The notes beneath the pieces are model-generated. The model saw only the letters and a list, made by a program, of their open reading frames with translations. It was not told the origin of the DNA and searched no databases. Positions 1-10,164 of a DNA stretch of 64,000 nt are shown in pieces; position 1 is the first letter of the stretch; the number at the start of each line of letters is the position of its first letter. Source of the DNA: Posidonia oceanica. Taxonomy: Eukaryota > Streptophyta > Magnoliopsida > Alismatales > Posidoniaceae. The DNA lies in contig JAZBRS010000037.1 of assembly GCA_037176725.1 (NCBI GenBank), forward strand, positions 12,294,001 through 12,358,000, written 5' to 3'. Position numbers and translations under genes: made by a program.

Positions 1-406
1 TTCATCCAATAATATTCATCCTCATAAGCATATCACTAGCATCTTGCATTCATGCATCTTTTTTCTTTCCTTTCCCCTTCCGCCAATCTCTCCGCTCTGC
101 AACACGCTCAGGTCCTGAGGCAATACTTCTCCCCAGCAGAGGCACATCGACGACACTCAAGCTGCGCTGGTCCAGATTCCCTGCCAACCCTCGCCCCCGT
201 GTCCGCAAGGCTGCTGCAGAATCCCTTGCTTATCAGTGCTCAATTACTATGTTCTGTTATCAACTGCTAAATGCATATTGGAACTACATTTTCAGTCTCA
301 GTTTCTGCTTGTTGTCAGTGATTACATACCTGCGAGATTTGACTATTTATTGATAGCAGGTACCTCAAGCCTCGCAGTAATCAGCCTGTCTTCTGCAACC
401 AGTGTA
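1..406 (+). other. Post-pol spacer of element A
   Basis: Non-coding stretch before the extra ORF. It aligns by eye with element B around 29560-29680, for example at the shared words GCTGCGCTGG and CTCAG, which places it downstream of integrase rather than upstream of gag. Short frames across it are not conserved in B. Confidence 0.6.
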
Positions 407-1585
407 ATGGGTTTTCCTACTCTGCTGACTCCCGCACATTTCTCGGAAACCCTGCGAGAATGGATCGGCAGGCTCACTCAAGTAGACTGTGAAAAGTTGC
501 GCCTGTGGGGCATACCAACCAAGCTACTAAAGGCTGCTGATGTGGAAGTCAGCCGCCACCTTCTGTGTGCCGCCGCGAGATTCTGGAAGCCGGCGCATCA
601 TGTCTTCCGCTTCAACAAGACTGAGCTGACACCTACGCTGGTAGAGGTGCGTCGGATATGCGGCTTTTCAAAGATCTTGGGGCCGCTTGTTTTCATGAGG
701 CGCGACGGATATCTCCGGGTCCTGAACCAACTGACTGGACTCTCCACTCAAGACTGCCAACAAAAGCTAATCTGCACCAGTGGACCAGAGCCTATGCTTC
801 GCCATGCACACTTTGATGATATCTTGGACAAGCGCGCTGACCTCAGAGATGAGCTGTGGCTCCGAGGATTCGTCATCCGCTTTCTGGGTGAGCTAATCTT
901 TACTCATGGCCGACTGACAGTGGCCATCGAGGTCGCAGAGATTGCACTAGCTGTGGTGACCCAGCACATAGACCTGGCACTAGTTGTCTTGGCAGAGACT
1001 TATCGCGGGCTGGACCGCATTTCTCATCGCTGCCGCCACTTCCACGGTTGCGGGGCATTGATACAAGTCTGGCTGACCGCGCACTTAGGAATGGACTTCC
1101 TGCGCCCTCAAATGCATGCTTTCGAAGCCTACTGCAGTAGTGCCCGAACCAGAGCAGAAAAGAGTGTCAAAGACGAGTACGAGAGGCCGTCAGCACTGAC
1201 TGACGACGCTGTGATCTGGCGCATCATTCCCTCTGCAGCAGAGCCATTCACAATCTTCTTCAGCGCGCGTGACACGCGGCTGATCATTCTTCCAGGCTTC
1301 ACAGCAGGCGTAGAGTACCATCCAATCAGGGTCATGCGCCAGTTCGGCTTCCAGCAAGGCGCCTTCATTGACAGTACAGCGCCCGAGCTTCTACAGACTT
1401 ATCCTCTCAGCACCACTGCCCCAACCAAGAAGCTTGCTAGTCTAATGCAGCATGGGGTCCAATCCACAGACATTGCAGCTGTGAGAGGTACAGGATGCAC
1501 TCCTGATTATGAAGCCGAAGTCCGACGGCTCTGGCCAATCACTGAAGTCCCGCCCGGCGGCCCCTTATTCCCCGACTACAGGTAG
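407..1585 (+). CDS. Extra retrotransposon ORF, DUF7745 / plant-mobile-domain-like protein
   Basis: An uninterrupted frame of 392 codons from the first good ATG (407) to TAG (1583-1585); the same frame stays open upstream to about 236 but without an ATG. Residues about 20-90 hold the pattern I associate with DUF7745 proteins: W..RL, LWGIP, then ARFW.P..H.F.F...ELTPTL.EV..ICG. A later part has LAETYRGLD and F.GCG.LIQVW, also typical. No signal peptide or membrane segment is evident. The gene lies downstream of pol in sense orientation, so it is an accessory ORF of element A. Its function is unknown; host-derived plant-mobile-domain proteins are reported as passengers of Ty3/gypsy elements. A decayed relative occupies the same place in element B (29690-30140), supporting a stable element component. 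Family name is from memory of the motif pattern, not a search. Confidence 0.7.
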   Translation: MGFPTLLTPAHFSETLREWIGRLTQVDCEKLRLWGIPTKLLKAADVEVSRHLLCAAARFWKPAHHVFRFNKTELTPTLVEVRRICGFSKILGPLVFMRRDGYLRVLNQLTGLSTQDCQQKLICTSGPEPMLRHAHFDDILDKRADLRDELWLRGFVIRFLGELIFTHGRLTVAIEVAEIALAVVTQHIDLALVVLAETYRGLDRISHRCRHFHGCGALIQVWLTAHLGMDFLRPQMHAFEAYCSSARTRAEKSVKDEYERPSALTDDAVIWRIIPSAAEPFTIFFSARDTRLIILPGFTAGVEYHPIRVMRQFGFQQGAFIDSTAPELLQTYPLSTTAPTKKLASLMQHGVQSTDIAAVRGTGCTPDYEAEVRRLWPITEVPPGGPLFPDYR

Positions 1586-1919
1586 CCGAAGAAGGCCCGG
1601 GTTGACTAGGCCCTTGTGCGACCATCATGTGGTCTTCTTTCAAATTGTGCTGTACATTTCTGGCCTACCGCAGGCATTGTACTTATCAAGATCATATCAA
1701 TGGAAACTGTTTCTGCTTTCTGCTTGCACATCAAGACTCTTTGCTGCATTGCATATCATCATCATCATTATCTTGGGCCCTCTAATCAGACTCGCAGACA
1801 TCCCAACGCGGCGAAGTCCTCGGCACCCAATCCGGAGCCCAGAGCATCTGCAGGCCCGCGACACCAAGCTTCGCCATCCGGCGTCCCCAGCTGGTCATCC
1901 CCGGCCAGACCACTGTCCT

Positions 1920-2650
1920 CTGCGGGCTGGCACCCCAAACTGCCCGGCGAAAGGTCCGTCAACCTGTCATCCTCCTCAGCTGTTCATCCTCAGCTGAGTC
2001 CCTTGCGGGCTGGCACCTCAAACTGCTCGGCGATGGGTCCGTCAACCTATCATCTATTCACTCGCTTATCTGTCTTTGCATCCTGATGCCAGGGGCGCAT
2101 CGGCCATCCCCTGGTATCATCCTGATACCAGGGGCATCTTTTGGTCGCCCTGTGGTATCATCCCCAGCTGAGTTCTCTGCGGGCTGGCACCCCAAACTGC
2201 TCGGCGAAAGGTCCGTCAACCTGACACTCTTCTCGGCTGGTCATCTCCAGTCGAGTCCCCAGTTGGTCGCCCCCAGCTGGATCACTATCCTTGCGGGCTG
2301 GCACCCCAAACTGCTCGGCGAAAGGTCCGTCAACCTGACACTCTTCTCGGCTGGTCATCCCCAGTCGAGTCCCCAGTTGGTCGCCCCCAGCTGGATCATT
2401 ATCTCTACGGGCTGGCACTCCAAAACTGCTCGGCGAAGGGTCCGTCAACCTGACACTCTTCTCGGCTGGTCACCCCCAGTCGAGTCCCCAGTTGGTCGCC
2501 CCCAGCTGGATCACTATCCTTGCGGGCTGGCACCCCAAAACTGCTCGGCGAAAGGTCCGTCAACCTGACACTCTTCTCGGCTGGCCATCCCCAGCTGAGT
2601 CCCTAGCTGATCGCCCTCAGCTGAGTCCCTTGCGGGCTGGTACCCCGAAC
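1920..2650 (+). repeat. 114-bp tandem repeat in the 3' UTR
   Basis: Units begin with GCGGGCTGGCACCCC near 2179, 2293, 2407, 2522 and (diverged) 2632, giving a period of 114-115 bp. Shortened copies start near 1922 and 2004. Each unit contains CTCGGCGAAAGGTCCGTCAA. Frames running through the array on both strands are repeat artefacts. Confidence 0.85.
2108..2134 (+). other. Perfect 12-bp hairpin in the 3' UTR (copy 1)
   Basis: Arms CCCCTGGTATCA (2108-2119) and TGATACCAGGGG (2123-2134) pair perfectly around a 3-base loop TCC. It is followed by CATCTTTTGGTCGCCC, a context shared with copies at 2720 and 30519. Copies differ at paired positions in a compensatory way, suggesting a maintained RNA stem. 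Confidence 0.75.
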
Positions 2651-2719
2651 TACTCGTCTGACAAGCACGACACTCTTGTCATCACTCTCTACTTTCGATG
2701 CCAAGGACGCGCTGGCCAA

Positions 2720-2746
2720 CCCCTGGTGTCATCCTGACACCAGGGG
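2720..2746 (+). other. Perfect 12-bp hairpin in the 3' UTR (copy 2, compensatory change)
   Basis: Arms CCCCTGGTGTCA (2720-2731) and TGACACCAGGGG (2735-2746) with loop TCC. Relative to copy 1 an A-T pair has become G-C on both arms, so pairing is kept. It is again followed by CATCTTTTGATCGCCC. Confidence 0.75.
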
Positions 2747-2821
2747 CATCTTTTGATCGCCCCTTGGTATTATTCTTTCCCTCTTTCCCCTATGACGTTC
2801 CTGGCGTCATGGGATGATTTC

Positions 2822-2931
2822 TTCTCATCATTCCCTTACCCCTTCTTTGCCGGCCGATAAGTCCGATATCTTATCATTCTCATCATTCCCTTATCCCTTC
2901 TTTGCCGGCCGATAAGTCCGATATCTTATCA
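2822..2931 (+). repeat. Two 55-bp repeats ending in a GATAAG/CTTATC hairpin
   Basis: Two adjacent copies of a unit starting TTCTCATCATTCCCTTA and containing TTTGCCGGCCGATAAG then CTTATC. A third copy lies beyond the 36-bp array at about 3551-3605, so the 36-bp array appears to have expanded inside this unit. Confidence 0.8.
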
Positions 2932-2937
2932 ATCAAC

Positions 2938-3567
2938 ACTTCTCATCATGATCTCATCCCCCTCTTTAGCTTAGTTTCTCATCATGATCTCATCCCCTCT
3001 TTAGCTTAATTTCTCAGCATGATCTCATCCCCCTCTTTAGCTTAATTTCTCATCATGACCTCATCCCCCTCTTTAGCTTAATTTCTCATCATGATCTCAT
3101 CCCCCTCTTTAGCTTAATTTCTCATCATGACCTCATCCCCCTCTTTAGCTTAATTTCTCATCATGATCTCATCCCCCACTTTAGCTTAATTTCTCATCAT
3201 GATCTCATCCCCCTCTTTAGCTTAATTTCTCATCATGATCTCATCCCCCTCTTTAGATTAATTTCTCATCATGATCTCATCCCCCTCTTTAGATTAACTT
3301 CTCATCATGATCTCATCCCCCTCTTTAGATTAATTTCTCATCATGATCTCATCCCCCTCTTTAGATTAATTTCTCATCATGATCTCATCCCCCTCTTTAG
3401 ATTAATTTCTCATCATGATCTCATCCCCCTCTTTAGCTTAATTTCTCATCATGATCTCATCCCCCTCTTTAGCTTAATTTCTCATCATGATCTCATCCCC
3501 CTCTTTAGATTAATTTCTCATCATGATCTCATCCCCCTCTGTAGCTTAGCCTCTCATCATTACCTCA
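2938..3567 (+). repeat. 36-bp satellite-like array (about 17 copies)
   Basis: Near-identical 35-36-bp units with the core TCTCATCATGATCTCATCCC followed by CCTCTTTAGCTTAATT. Two sub-variants, AGCTTAAT and AGATTAAT, occur in blocks (the second mainly 3250-3420 and again near 3510), which indicates expansion by unequal exchange or slippage. High identity implies a recent expansion. Confidence 0.9.
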
Positions 3568-3654
3568 TCCCCTCTTTGCCGGCCGATAAGTCCGATATCT
3601 TATCATTCTCATCCTGATCTTGCCCCCTCTTATCAATCAATCAATCACTCGTGC

Positions 3655-4720
3655 TAGGCTGATATCCGAAACTATCATCTATCAATCACTCGTGCTAAGC
3701 TGATATCCGAAACTATCAATCTATCTATCACTCGTGCTAGGCTGATATCCGAAACTATCTCAGGCTGATATTCCTAAACTATCTTCTAGTCGATCCATGG
3801 TCGGCCCGCAGTTGTGTTATACGGCTGACATCCAGTAACTGTCCCTCGTAATTGCACTTTTCCAGTTGATAGGTCTGTAAACTATCCACCGGTTGACAGG
3901 ACCGTAAACTGTCGCTCCAGTTGATAGGTCTGTAAACTATCGCGTGCAATTACGTTATACGACTGACATCCAGTAACTGTCCCTTGCAATTGCGGTTTCC
4001 AGTTGATAGGTCTGTAAACTATCCTCCAGTTGATAGGTCTGTAAACTATCCACCGGTTGACAGGACCGTAAACTGTCGTTAGGCTGATACTCCTAAACTA
4101 TCACCCGCAATTGCATTATACGGCTGATATCCAGTAACTATCCCTCATCATTGCGCGTTTCCAGTTGATAGGTCTGTAAACTATCCGCCGGTTGACAGGA
4201 CCGTAAACTGTCGCTCCAGTTGATAGGTCTGTAAACTATCCACCAGTTGGTAGGACTGTAAACTACCACGCGCAACCATGTTATACGGCTGACATCCAGT
4301 AACTGTCCCTCGCAATGCCGTTTCCAGTTGATAGGACTGTAAACTATCCTCCAGTTGATAGGTCTGTAAACTATCCGCCGGTTGACAGGACCGTAAACTG
4401 TCGCCCCAGATGATAGACTGTAAACTATCCGGCATTGCGTTATACGGTTGATATCCAGTAACTATCCCTCATGGTTTGTGGCTTCCAGTTGATAGGTCTG
4501 TAAACTATCCGCCAGTTGATAGGTCTGTAAACTATCCGCCAGTTGATAGGTCTGTAAACTATCCGCCAGTTGATAGGACTGTAAACTATCCCACAACCAT
4601 GTTATACGGCTGATATCCAGTAACTATCACTCACAACTGCTCCAGTTGACAGGACCGTAAACTGTCACTCCCGGTTGATAGGACCGTAAACTATCCGGAC
4701 GATAAGCCCGTCACCTTATC
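3655..4720 (+). repeat. Array of about 32 covarying mini-hairpin modules
   Basis: Modules of about 25-40 bp each hold a short inverted repeat round an 8-9-base loop. Examples: GATAG/CTATC at 3868-3886, GACAG/CTGTC at 3895-3913, GGTAG/CTACC at 4249-4267, GACA/TGTC at 3827-3843, GATA/TATC at 4126-4142 and GATAAG/CTTATC at the right end (about 4701). Loops are of the type GTCTGTAAA, GACCGTAAA or TCCAGTAAC. Stem bases differ between modules but both arms change together. See findings. Confidence 0.9.
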
Positions 4721-5253
4721 ATTTTTTTTCTCCTTTTCAGCGTGACCTTGTCCCAGGAAGACGAAGTCACGCACCCCCTTTCTGCGATAGGAGAGTTGGC
4801 CTCTCTCCCTTCGCACCCTTCTCTCCTGCTAGCTTGCTCCCCGGGCGGGGACCAGCTGCACCCTATTTTCCTTCGCTTTGTCGTGCAAGTCTGGCCTCCC
4901 TGCCGGACATTCGCACCACATCGTGCTTTTTTATCATTTTCTTTGCATCATCTCAGCACTTTCTTAGCTAGCACTGCATATCACTTTAGCATCATCAGCA
5001 TTACTTGCACAGCATCAGCATTTTCTTATAGCTGCACTAACTTTTGTACTAACTCTTGCATTGCACTCGCATCAGCATGCATACACACAGCACAGCATCC
5101 ATCTGCACTGGCATCTTGCATTGCGGCAACTGGCTACGATCTTCGGTGCATCCGCTGAATAAGTAGCTCACGCCCATAGCAACCCGCTGCTCCCGCCGAT
5201 CAGATGGGGTGTCTTGTCAACCCTGAGCAGCGGCCGCGCTCCGCTTGCCCTCG
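4721..5253 (+). other. Distal 3' UTR block before the polypurine tract
   Basis: Unique-looking sequence conserved with element B at about 31530-32030, including TCCAGGAAGACGAAGTC-like words, a CTCTCCCTTCGC run, GCATTGCA-rich sequence, and a closing segment GTGGGTGTCTTGTCAACCC-like before the purine tract. A potential stem GCGTGAC (4740-4746) / GTCACGC (4766-4772) lies at its start. No coding seen. Confidence 0.6.
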
Positions 5254-5269
5254 CTCAGGGAGGGGCATC
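5254..5269 (+). promoter_or_regulatory. Polypurine tract of element A
   Basis: CTCAGGGAGGGGCATC directly abuts the LTR start TGTTGACACCCC at 5270. The same tract precedes the LTR at 32050. Such tracts prime plus-strand DNA synthesis in LTR retrotransposons. Confidence 0.85.
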
Positions 5270-7151
5270 TGTTGACACCCCATCTTGGCAGGCTTGGACC
5301 CTTGGAGCCCTCCTGGTGATTGCTGGATCAAACCCCAACCAAACCCTAACCCTAATCCTCTTCTCTACCCTTCAAAATCAGCCCATTTTGACCTAAACCT
5401 TTACCCCCCTTCCCGACCTCAAAACCTAACCAAAATCCATAGGAAAACCCACCAACATCCACTCAACAAACTTACCTAAAAACCTGGAAATTTCCAAACC
5501 TAACCCATTCCCAAAAATCCTAGAAGACTTAGGTGAAACTACCCTTTTTCTACACCTTGAAACCCCTCCAAAACCTCCTTAGAATCAGACCAAAATTTCA
5601 GACCCAACACTTCAAACCCTAGACTACCCACTCACCAATTTTCACCCCATTCCAAGACCATTAAGACCTTCTTTCACCCAAATTATCTTTTTCTCTCTCC
5701 GGGATTATCGTTTTCTCTCTCCTCTCTCTCTCCTGATTATCATCTCTCTTTTCATCCCTTTCTTATCCTTTTTCTGGTCTGGCTGTGGGCCCCCTCTGTG
5801 CTTCTATCCTTCCTCTATCTTATCCCTGTTTTTACTTTATTTTTAACACTTTTTTTGAATTTTAAAAATCGTTTTCCTCTAGTCTATCCCTTTTCCTCTT
5901 ATCTCCCTCTTTTTTCCATTTCTTTCCTCCTTCTCTTTTCCTTTTCTCCCTTTTGCAAAAATCTACAAAAACCCATAAAAATCTGCAAAACCTCAAAACA
6001 TAAAACAAACAAATCAGTACCCTAAGAAAAACAATTAAAAAATGTTAAAAAATCAATTAACAACTTAAACTTAACTAAAGCAAGCTAAAAAGAAAACCAA
6101 ACATGCAAACTAAAAAATGCAAAACAAATCAAAAGAAAACACTGAAAAATCAAGGAAAAAGCTAAAATAAAATCAAAACCCACCAAAAATAAAAACCCCA
6201 TCAGAAGAATTAAAAAACAAACCCAAAAAGAAGAATTAAAAAATCAAATACTAAAACAAGTAATTAAAGAAGGCAAAAGACTTAACCTAGTAAACATAAG
6301 AAAAACAAGTTAAAAACTTAATTAAAAAAAAAGAAAAGAAAAACACATCTGAAAGACCTAAAAAACACCCTATCAAACCAGAAAAATCCAACTAAAAACT
6401 TCAAGAAAAATCAACAAAATAAAAATCAAAACATAACTTAAAAGACTTAAGAAGGAAAAACCCTAAGAAGACTACAACTTTAAAATCTAAAAGACATCCT
6501 GATTAATGGGAAAATAAATTCTAAAAAATCCTAATCAATATTCTAAGTGTCCAACAAGGGAAATACAATTTTTAAAAATAATTTAAAAAGGGATTAACAA
6601 ACATTTAATCAAGTGAAAACCAATTAAAAGCAAAACCAAAACCCTAAAACCCTAATCAAGCCCAAAACACATTAATCAACTCAAAATGACTATTAAAAAT
6701 CTTAATTAAAGTCCTAACCTACAGCACAATCCTTCTGGCATTTTTATTTATTTTTAGTTTATTTTTACCTATTTTATTTCCCCATTCTACCCCCTCTTTC
6801 TTTCTTATCTCCCTTCTTTCTTTCTTACTTTTCCTTACTGGGCTCAATCCAGCCCGTTTCTTTTTTCTTTTATTTTCTCTGCTTTTTCCCTTCGGCCCGC
6901 ACAGTCCGGCCCACGCACTCCGTCTTCCTCCTTCTCCTTCTGCAAACTTCTTCTGCAATTCTTCCCGCGACGGCCGGCTGCCATTCCCTCCTCCCATTTG
7001 AATTTTGAAGCTCCATCACTTCGGTCTACAGCAGCTCGCCGCCTCTCCCTCGTCTCAGTGGCTTTTCCAGAGTCGGCCGACACCAGTCTTCTCTGCTGCA
7101 GTGGTCGCCGGTCGAATTCAAAATTCCCCACGCGCCAGCAGCCGGCCTCCT

Positions 7152-7163
7152 CCGGATAAAAAG
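7152..7163 (+). promoter_or_regulatory. TATA-like box of LTR A
   Basis: CCGGATAAAAAG, positionally conserved as CCGGATATAAG in LTR D (54096) and CCGGATAAAA in LTR C (46414), each preceded by GGCCCA/TGGGCT motifs and followed within about 30 bp by TTCCTTC. The likely transcript start is about 7185-7195, making U3 about 1.9 kb and R-U5 about 3.9 kb. Inferred from sequence only. Confidence 0.5.
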
Positions 7164-9700
7164 CCTCCCGTTCATTCCTTCAACGAGATCAGAAAACCAT
7201 CAGAATTGGCAAGCAACGAGAGACCACCAGCAAACCAGAGAGTGGAGAGCAAACCAGAGAGCAATTCCACCTTCTTCCCACCTGTGCGACCCTCCTCCTC
7301 CTCCTCTTCACCTCCCAATTTCCAGAGAGAAGAGAGCAGTGAGAGTAGAGTTTGAGGAAGTTCTTGGCATCCCGGAGAAGAACCCAGATCCCACGCCATT
7401 TCCCACTCCTCAGAACCTCTCCCATTCCTTCCCAAATTCAGAAAAACTTCCTTCACCTCTTCCAGTAAACCAAGCCCCGTCCAAGCCTTTATCCTTCTCC
7501 CAATTCCTCCCCCAACTTCACCCAACAGCCAGCCTTCATCCCCCGATTTCCCATTGCCTTTTCACCACCTAATCACCCTCTGAAACACCACCTGAAGCCA
7601 TCTGCAACCCAGCGCAACCCATCACACAATTCCCCTCACCACAGCCCGCAGCTTCTTCCCAAACTCCACCCCGACAATCCCTGATCCACCACTTTTCCAG
7701 AGCCTCCGCCCTCGAACCCAACCATCCACCACAGTCCTTAAATTCCACTACAAACACCTGGACCATCTTCAGCCTGGAAAACCGACCCAGCTCCAAGTCC
7801 ACTCCACGCTCTCCAGAAGACCTCTCCGAGCATCCAACTTCACTCGCCAGACTCCCAGCAACCTCCCGGAGCGCTTCATTCCACCGGACGAGCAGCAACA
7901 ACCTCCCCCCACCTCCGGCAACATCCTCTGAACCCAAAAACGCCAGATTCCTCTCCGAGCTTCGAAGCTCGCGTCCGATCGCCCAGGAAGCACCAGAAGC
8001 ACCCCCTGAGAAGATCCCAACCTCCGCGAGCGCCCGAAGACCACTGCTGCGACCGGACGATCTCCGCCGACCAGTTCTGGAACCGCTGACGTCGGGGGGA
8101 CGACTCAGACACGGAAAGAGGTAAACCTTGCTTCCCTTAGCCTCCTCTTCCTCTTCTCTTGCTTCCCCAGCCTTTAGAATAGGTTTTCCGGTCCTCCTGC
8201 TCCGTCCTCGACTCGCCGGACAGTTCTCCTTCTCCGGCGCCGACTGCTCTTCCTCCGGACACTCCGACCAACAGAGCGAGCTCCGGACCGTTCCCAGAGC
8301 TCCGGACGAACGCCAGCACCGAGCTCCGCCCTCCCGCGCCTCCTCAGCCTCCCCTGTCGGCGGCCACGAGCTCTGGAAGCTTTCTGCTACAGTGCTCGTC
8401 GCCGTCGACGAGCTACTGTTCATTTATTTTTCTTCAGTATAGTTTTAGATGTAAATATTGCATATCTGCCTTAAGTTTTTTAATTTTCGCGTTTTAGTCC
8501 TCCTGCCATTTATTCTGCTTAGTTTTTAATTAAATACTATGCTAAATTGCTGTTTTTATTTATGTTTTTCAGTATTTGCAATCTGGCCCATTTACTGTGC
8601 TGTGCTGTGCTGTTATAATATTTTGCTTTTCAGCCCCTCAGTTTTCGTTTTTTGCATGTAGGTCCTGTCTTAAATCAGTTAATTTAATTGCATTTATTTT
8701 ACCATACTGCATTGCATTCTAGGTCCCTGCATATTTTTGTTTTTGCATGTAAGTCCATGCACTGTAGGAACTTAGCTGTTATTTCTTATTTTGCATACTG
8801 CATTGCATTTCTCTCCCCTCTGTTTTTGCATATTTGCATTTAGATCCATTTTAAATGGACAGTAACTCTTGCATGCATTTTTAGCTTATTGTATTGCATT
8901 TTTGACCCTGTTCTTTTTAAAAATTGCACTGTAGTCCTGTCCTTTATTTTTCAGAGCATGTTTTCCATATTAAATTGCATTTTTGACCCCCGCATGATTT
9001 AAAAATCACACATAGGTCCTTGCATCTTTTAAAAAATCATGTGAAAAGACCATTTTGCCCCTAGGTTGCATCTTAGCTCCTATGCTTACCAAATTGCATG
9101 CAGACCCTCCACTAGCATTCCCAGACTCCCCAGAACCTTGTTTTCTGGAAAATTTGCATTTTAGACCCTAGTTTTCTTAAAATTGCTTTCTGATCCATTT
9201 CTGCTTTTAAAACCTCTTTCAAAGCATACCCTCTTTTCAAAACACCTTTCTGAGCCTAGTTTTTTGCAAAATGGACCTCTGTCCCCCCCTGTTTTCAAAA
9301 CCCTTTCCTGTGGACCCCTGTTTTCTGGGAAATTTGCATTTCTAGCCCCTTTCTTTTTCAGAATGCTTTCTGAACTCCTGGTTTTTCCCAAGTTACTTCT
9401 CTTTGCTTTTTCTTACTTTTGCATGCATTCTGCATCCATTTAGTCTTGCATTTTAGCATCTTCTTGCACACACTAAGCACTTTTAGCTCCCTTTCACTAG
9501 GGAGGACCTTTTGCACATCCCTAGGACCTCTTGAACACCTAGATCTGTTCTTCTCCCCTGTTCTGGCCCTTCTGCCTTGGAGCTGCGATATCTTCCAATC
9601 CAGCCGTTGGATCTTCTCAAGTAAGCTGCCCAGGCGACCGCAGCGAAGCGCTCTACAGCATGGACCAGACAGATCTCAGATCAGGCCCCCAGATTTCTAG

Positions 9701-9706
9701 GTATGT
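9701..9706 (+). promoter_or_regulatory. Conserved splice-donor-like site in LTR A
   Basis: GTATGT after CAGATTTCTAG. The solo LTR has AAG-GTAAGT at 25873 and element E has CAG-GTAAGT (minus strand, 51742-51747) in the same aligned context, followed by CCTCCTGAAC. Element D has GTATGT at 56810, whereas both B LTRs carry ATAAGT and have lost the GT. Confidence 0.4.
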
Positions 9707-10164
9707 CCTCCTGAACCCCTGCATTGCATTTGCATGCCATTTGCACAGTTTTCCTCGTTTTTGCTTTCTGTCTCTTTGAGCATATAGAATAGGGCCTCCC
9801 CTCTCTGCTTCTATCCTCAAATCCTCGCTTCGCGTTTCTCCGTGTGTTTTGTGTTGTGTTTTCCCTAGATTTGCCACTTAATGTGACTTTCCTCCCCCTT
9901 TTCCACGATCTGATCGCATCGCGAGCTTTGGGCAGCATGCGAGACACACCGTGGAACGGTTTAGTGGGAAACAGTCGCAAAGAGGTGGTAATCCCTCCGT
10001 TTGCACACTCTCCCCTCCGTAGGTCTTCACACCTACTCTGAGTGGTCCTAAACGACGTCTGTTCCTACACACACGTTGTTTTGCCTCCCCTTTGGCCTCT
10101 TCTAGCCTTTTTCTGCATTCTTGCACTTGCATGGCTTCTCCGAGGTTTTTGCTTCGCTGTTTTG

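Larger units (their letters stand above)
1586..5253 (+). other. 3' UTR of element A
   Basis: About 3.7 kb between the extra ORF and the polypurine tract with no credible coding. It is made of successive tandem-repeat blocks: a 114-bp unit, a 55-bp unit, a 36-bp unit and a hairpin-module array, each listed separately. Element B has a shorter version with the same block types. Hypervariable tandem-repeat 3' UTRs are a known trait of Tat/Ogre elements. Confidence 0.8.

Noticed and set aside
4181..4435. Minus-strand repeat ORF with SLQSYQLE peptides
   Set aside because: Arises from the hairpin-module array; the sequence evidence favours a structural role over coding.
7569..8423. 284-codon minus-strand ORF in LTR A
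   Set aside because: Lies in a C-rich (plus strand) LTR region, antisense to the predicted transcript. LTR D does not preserve the same protein, and no domain is visible.
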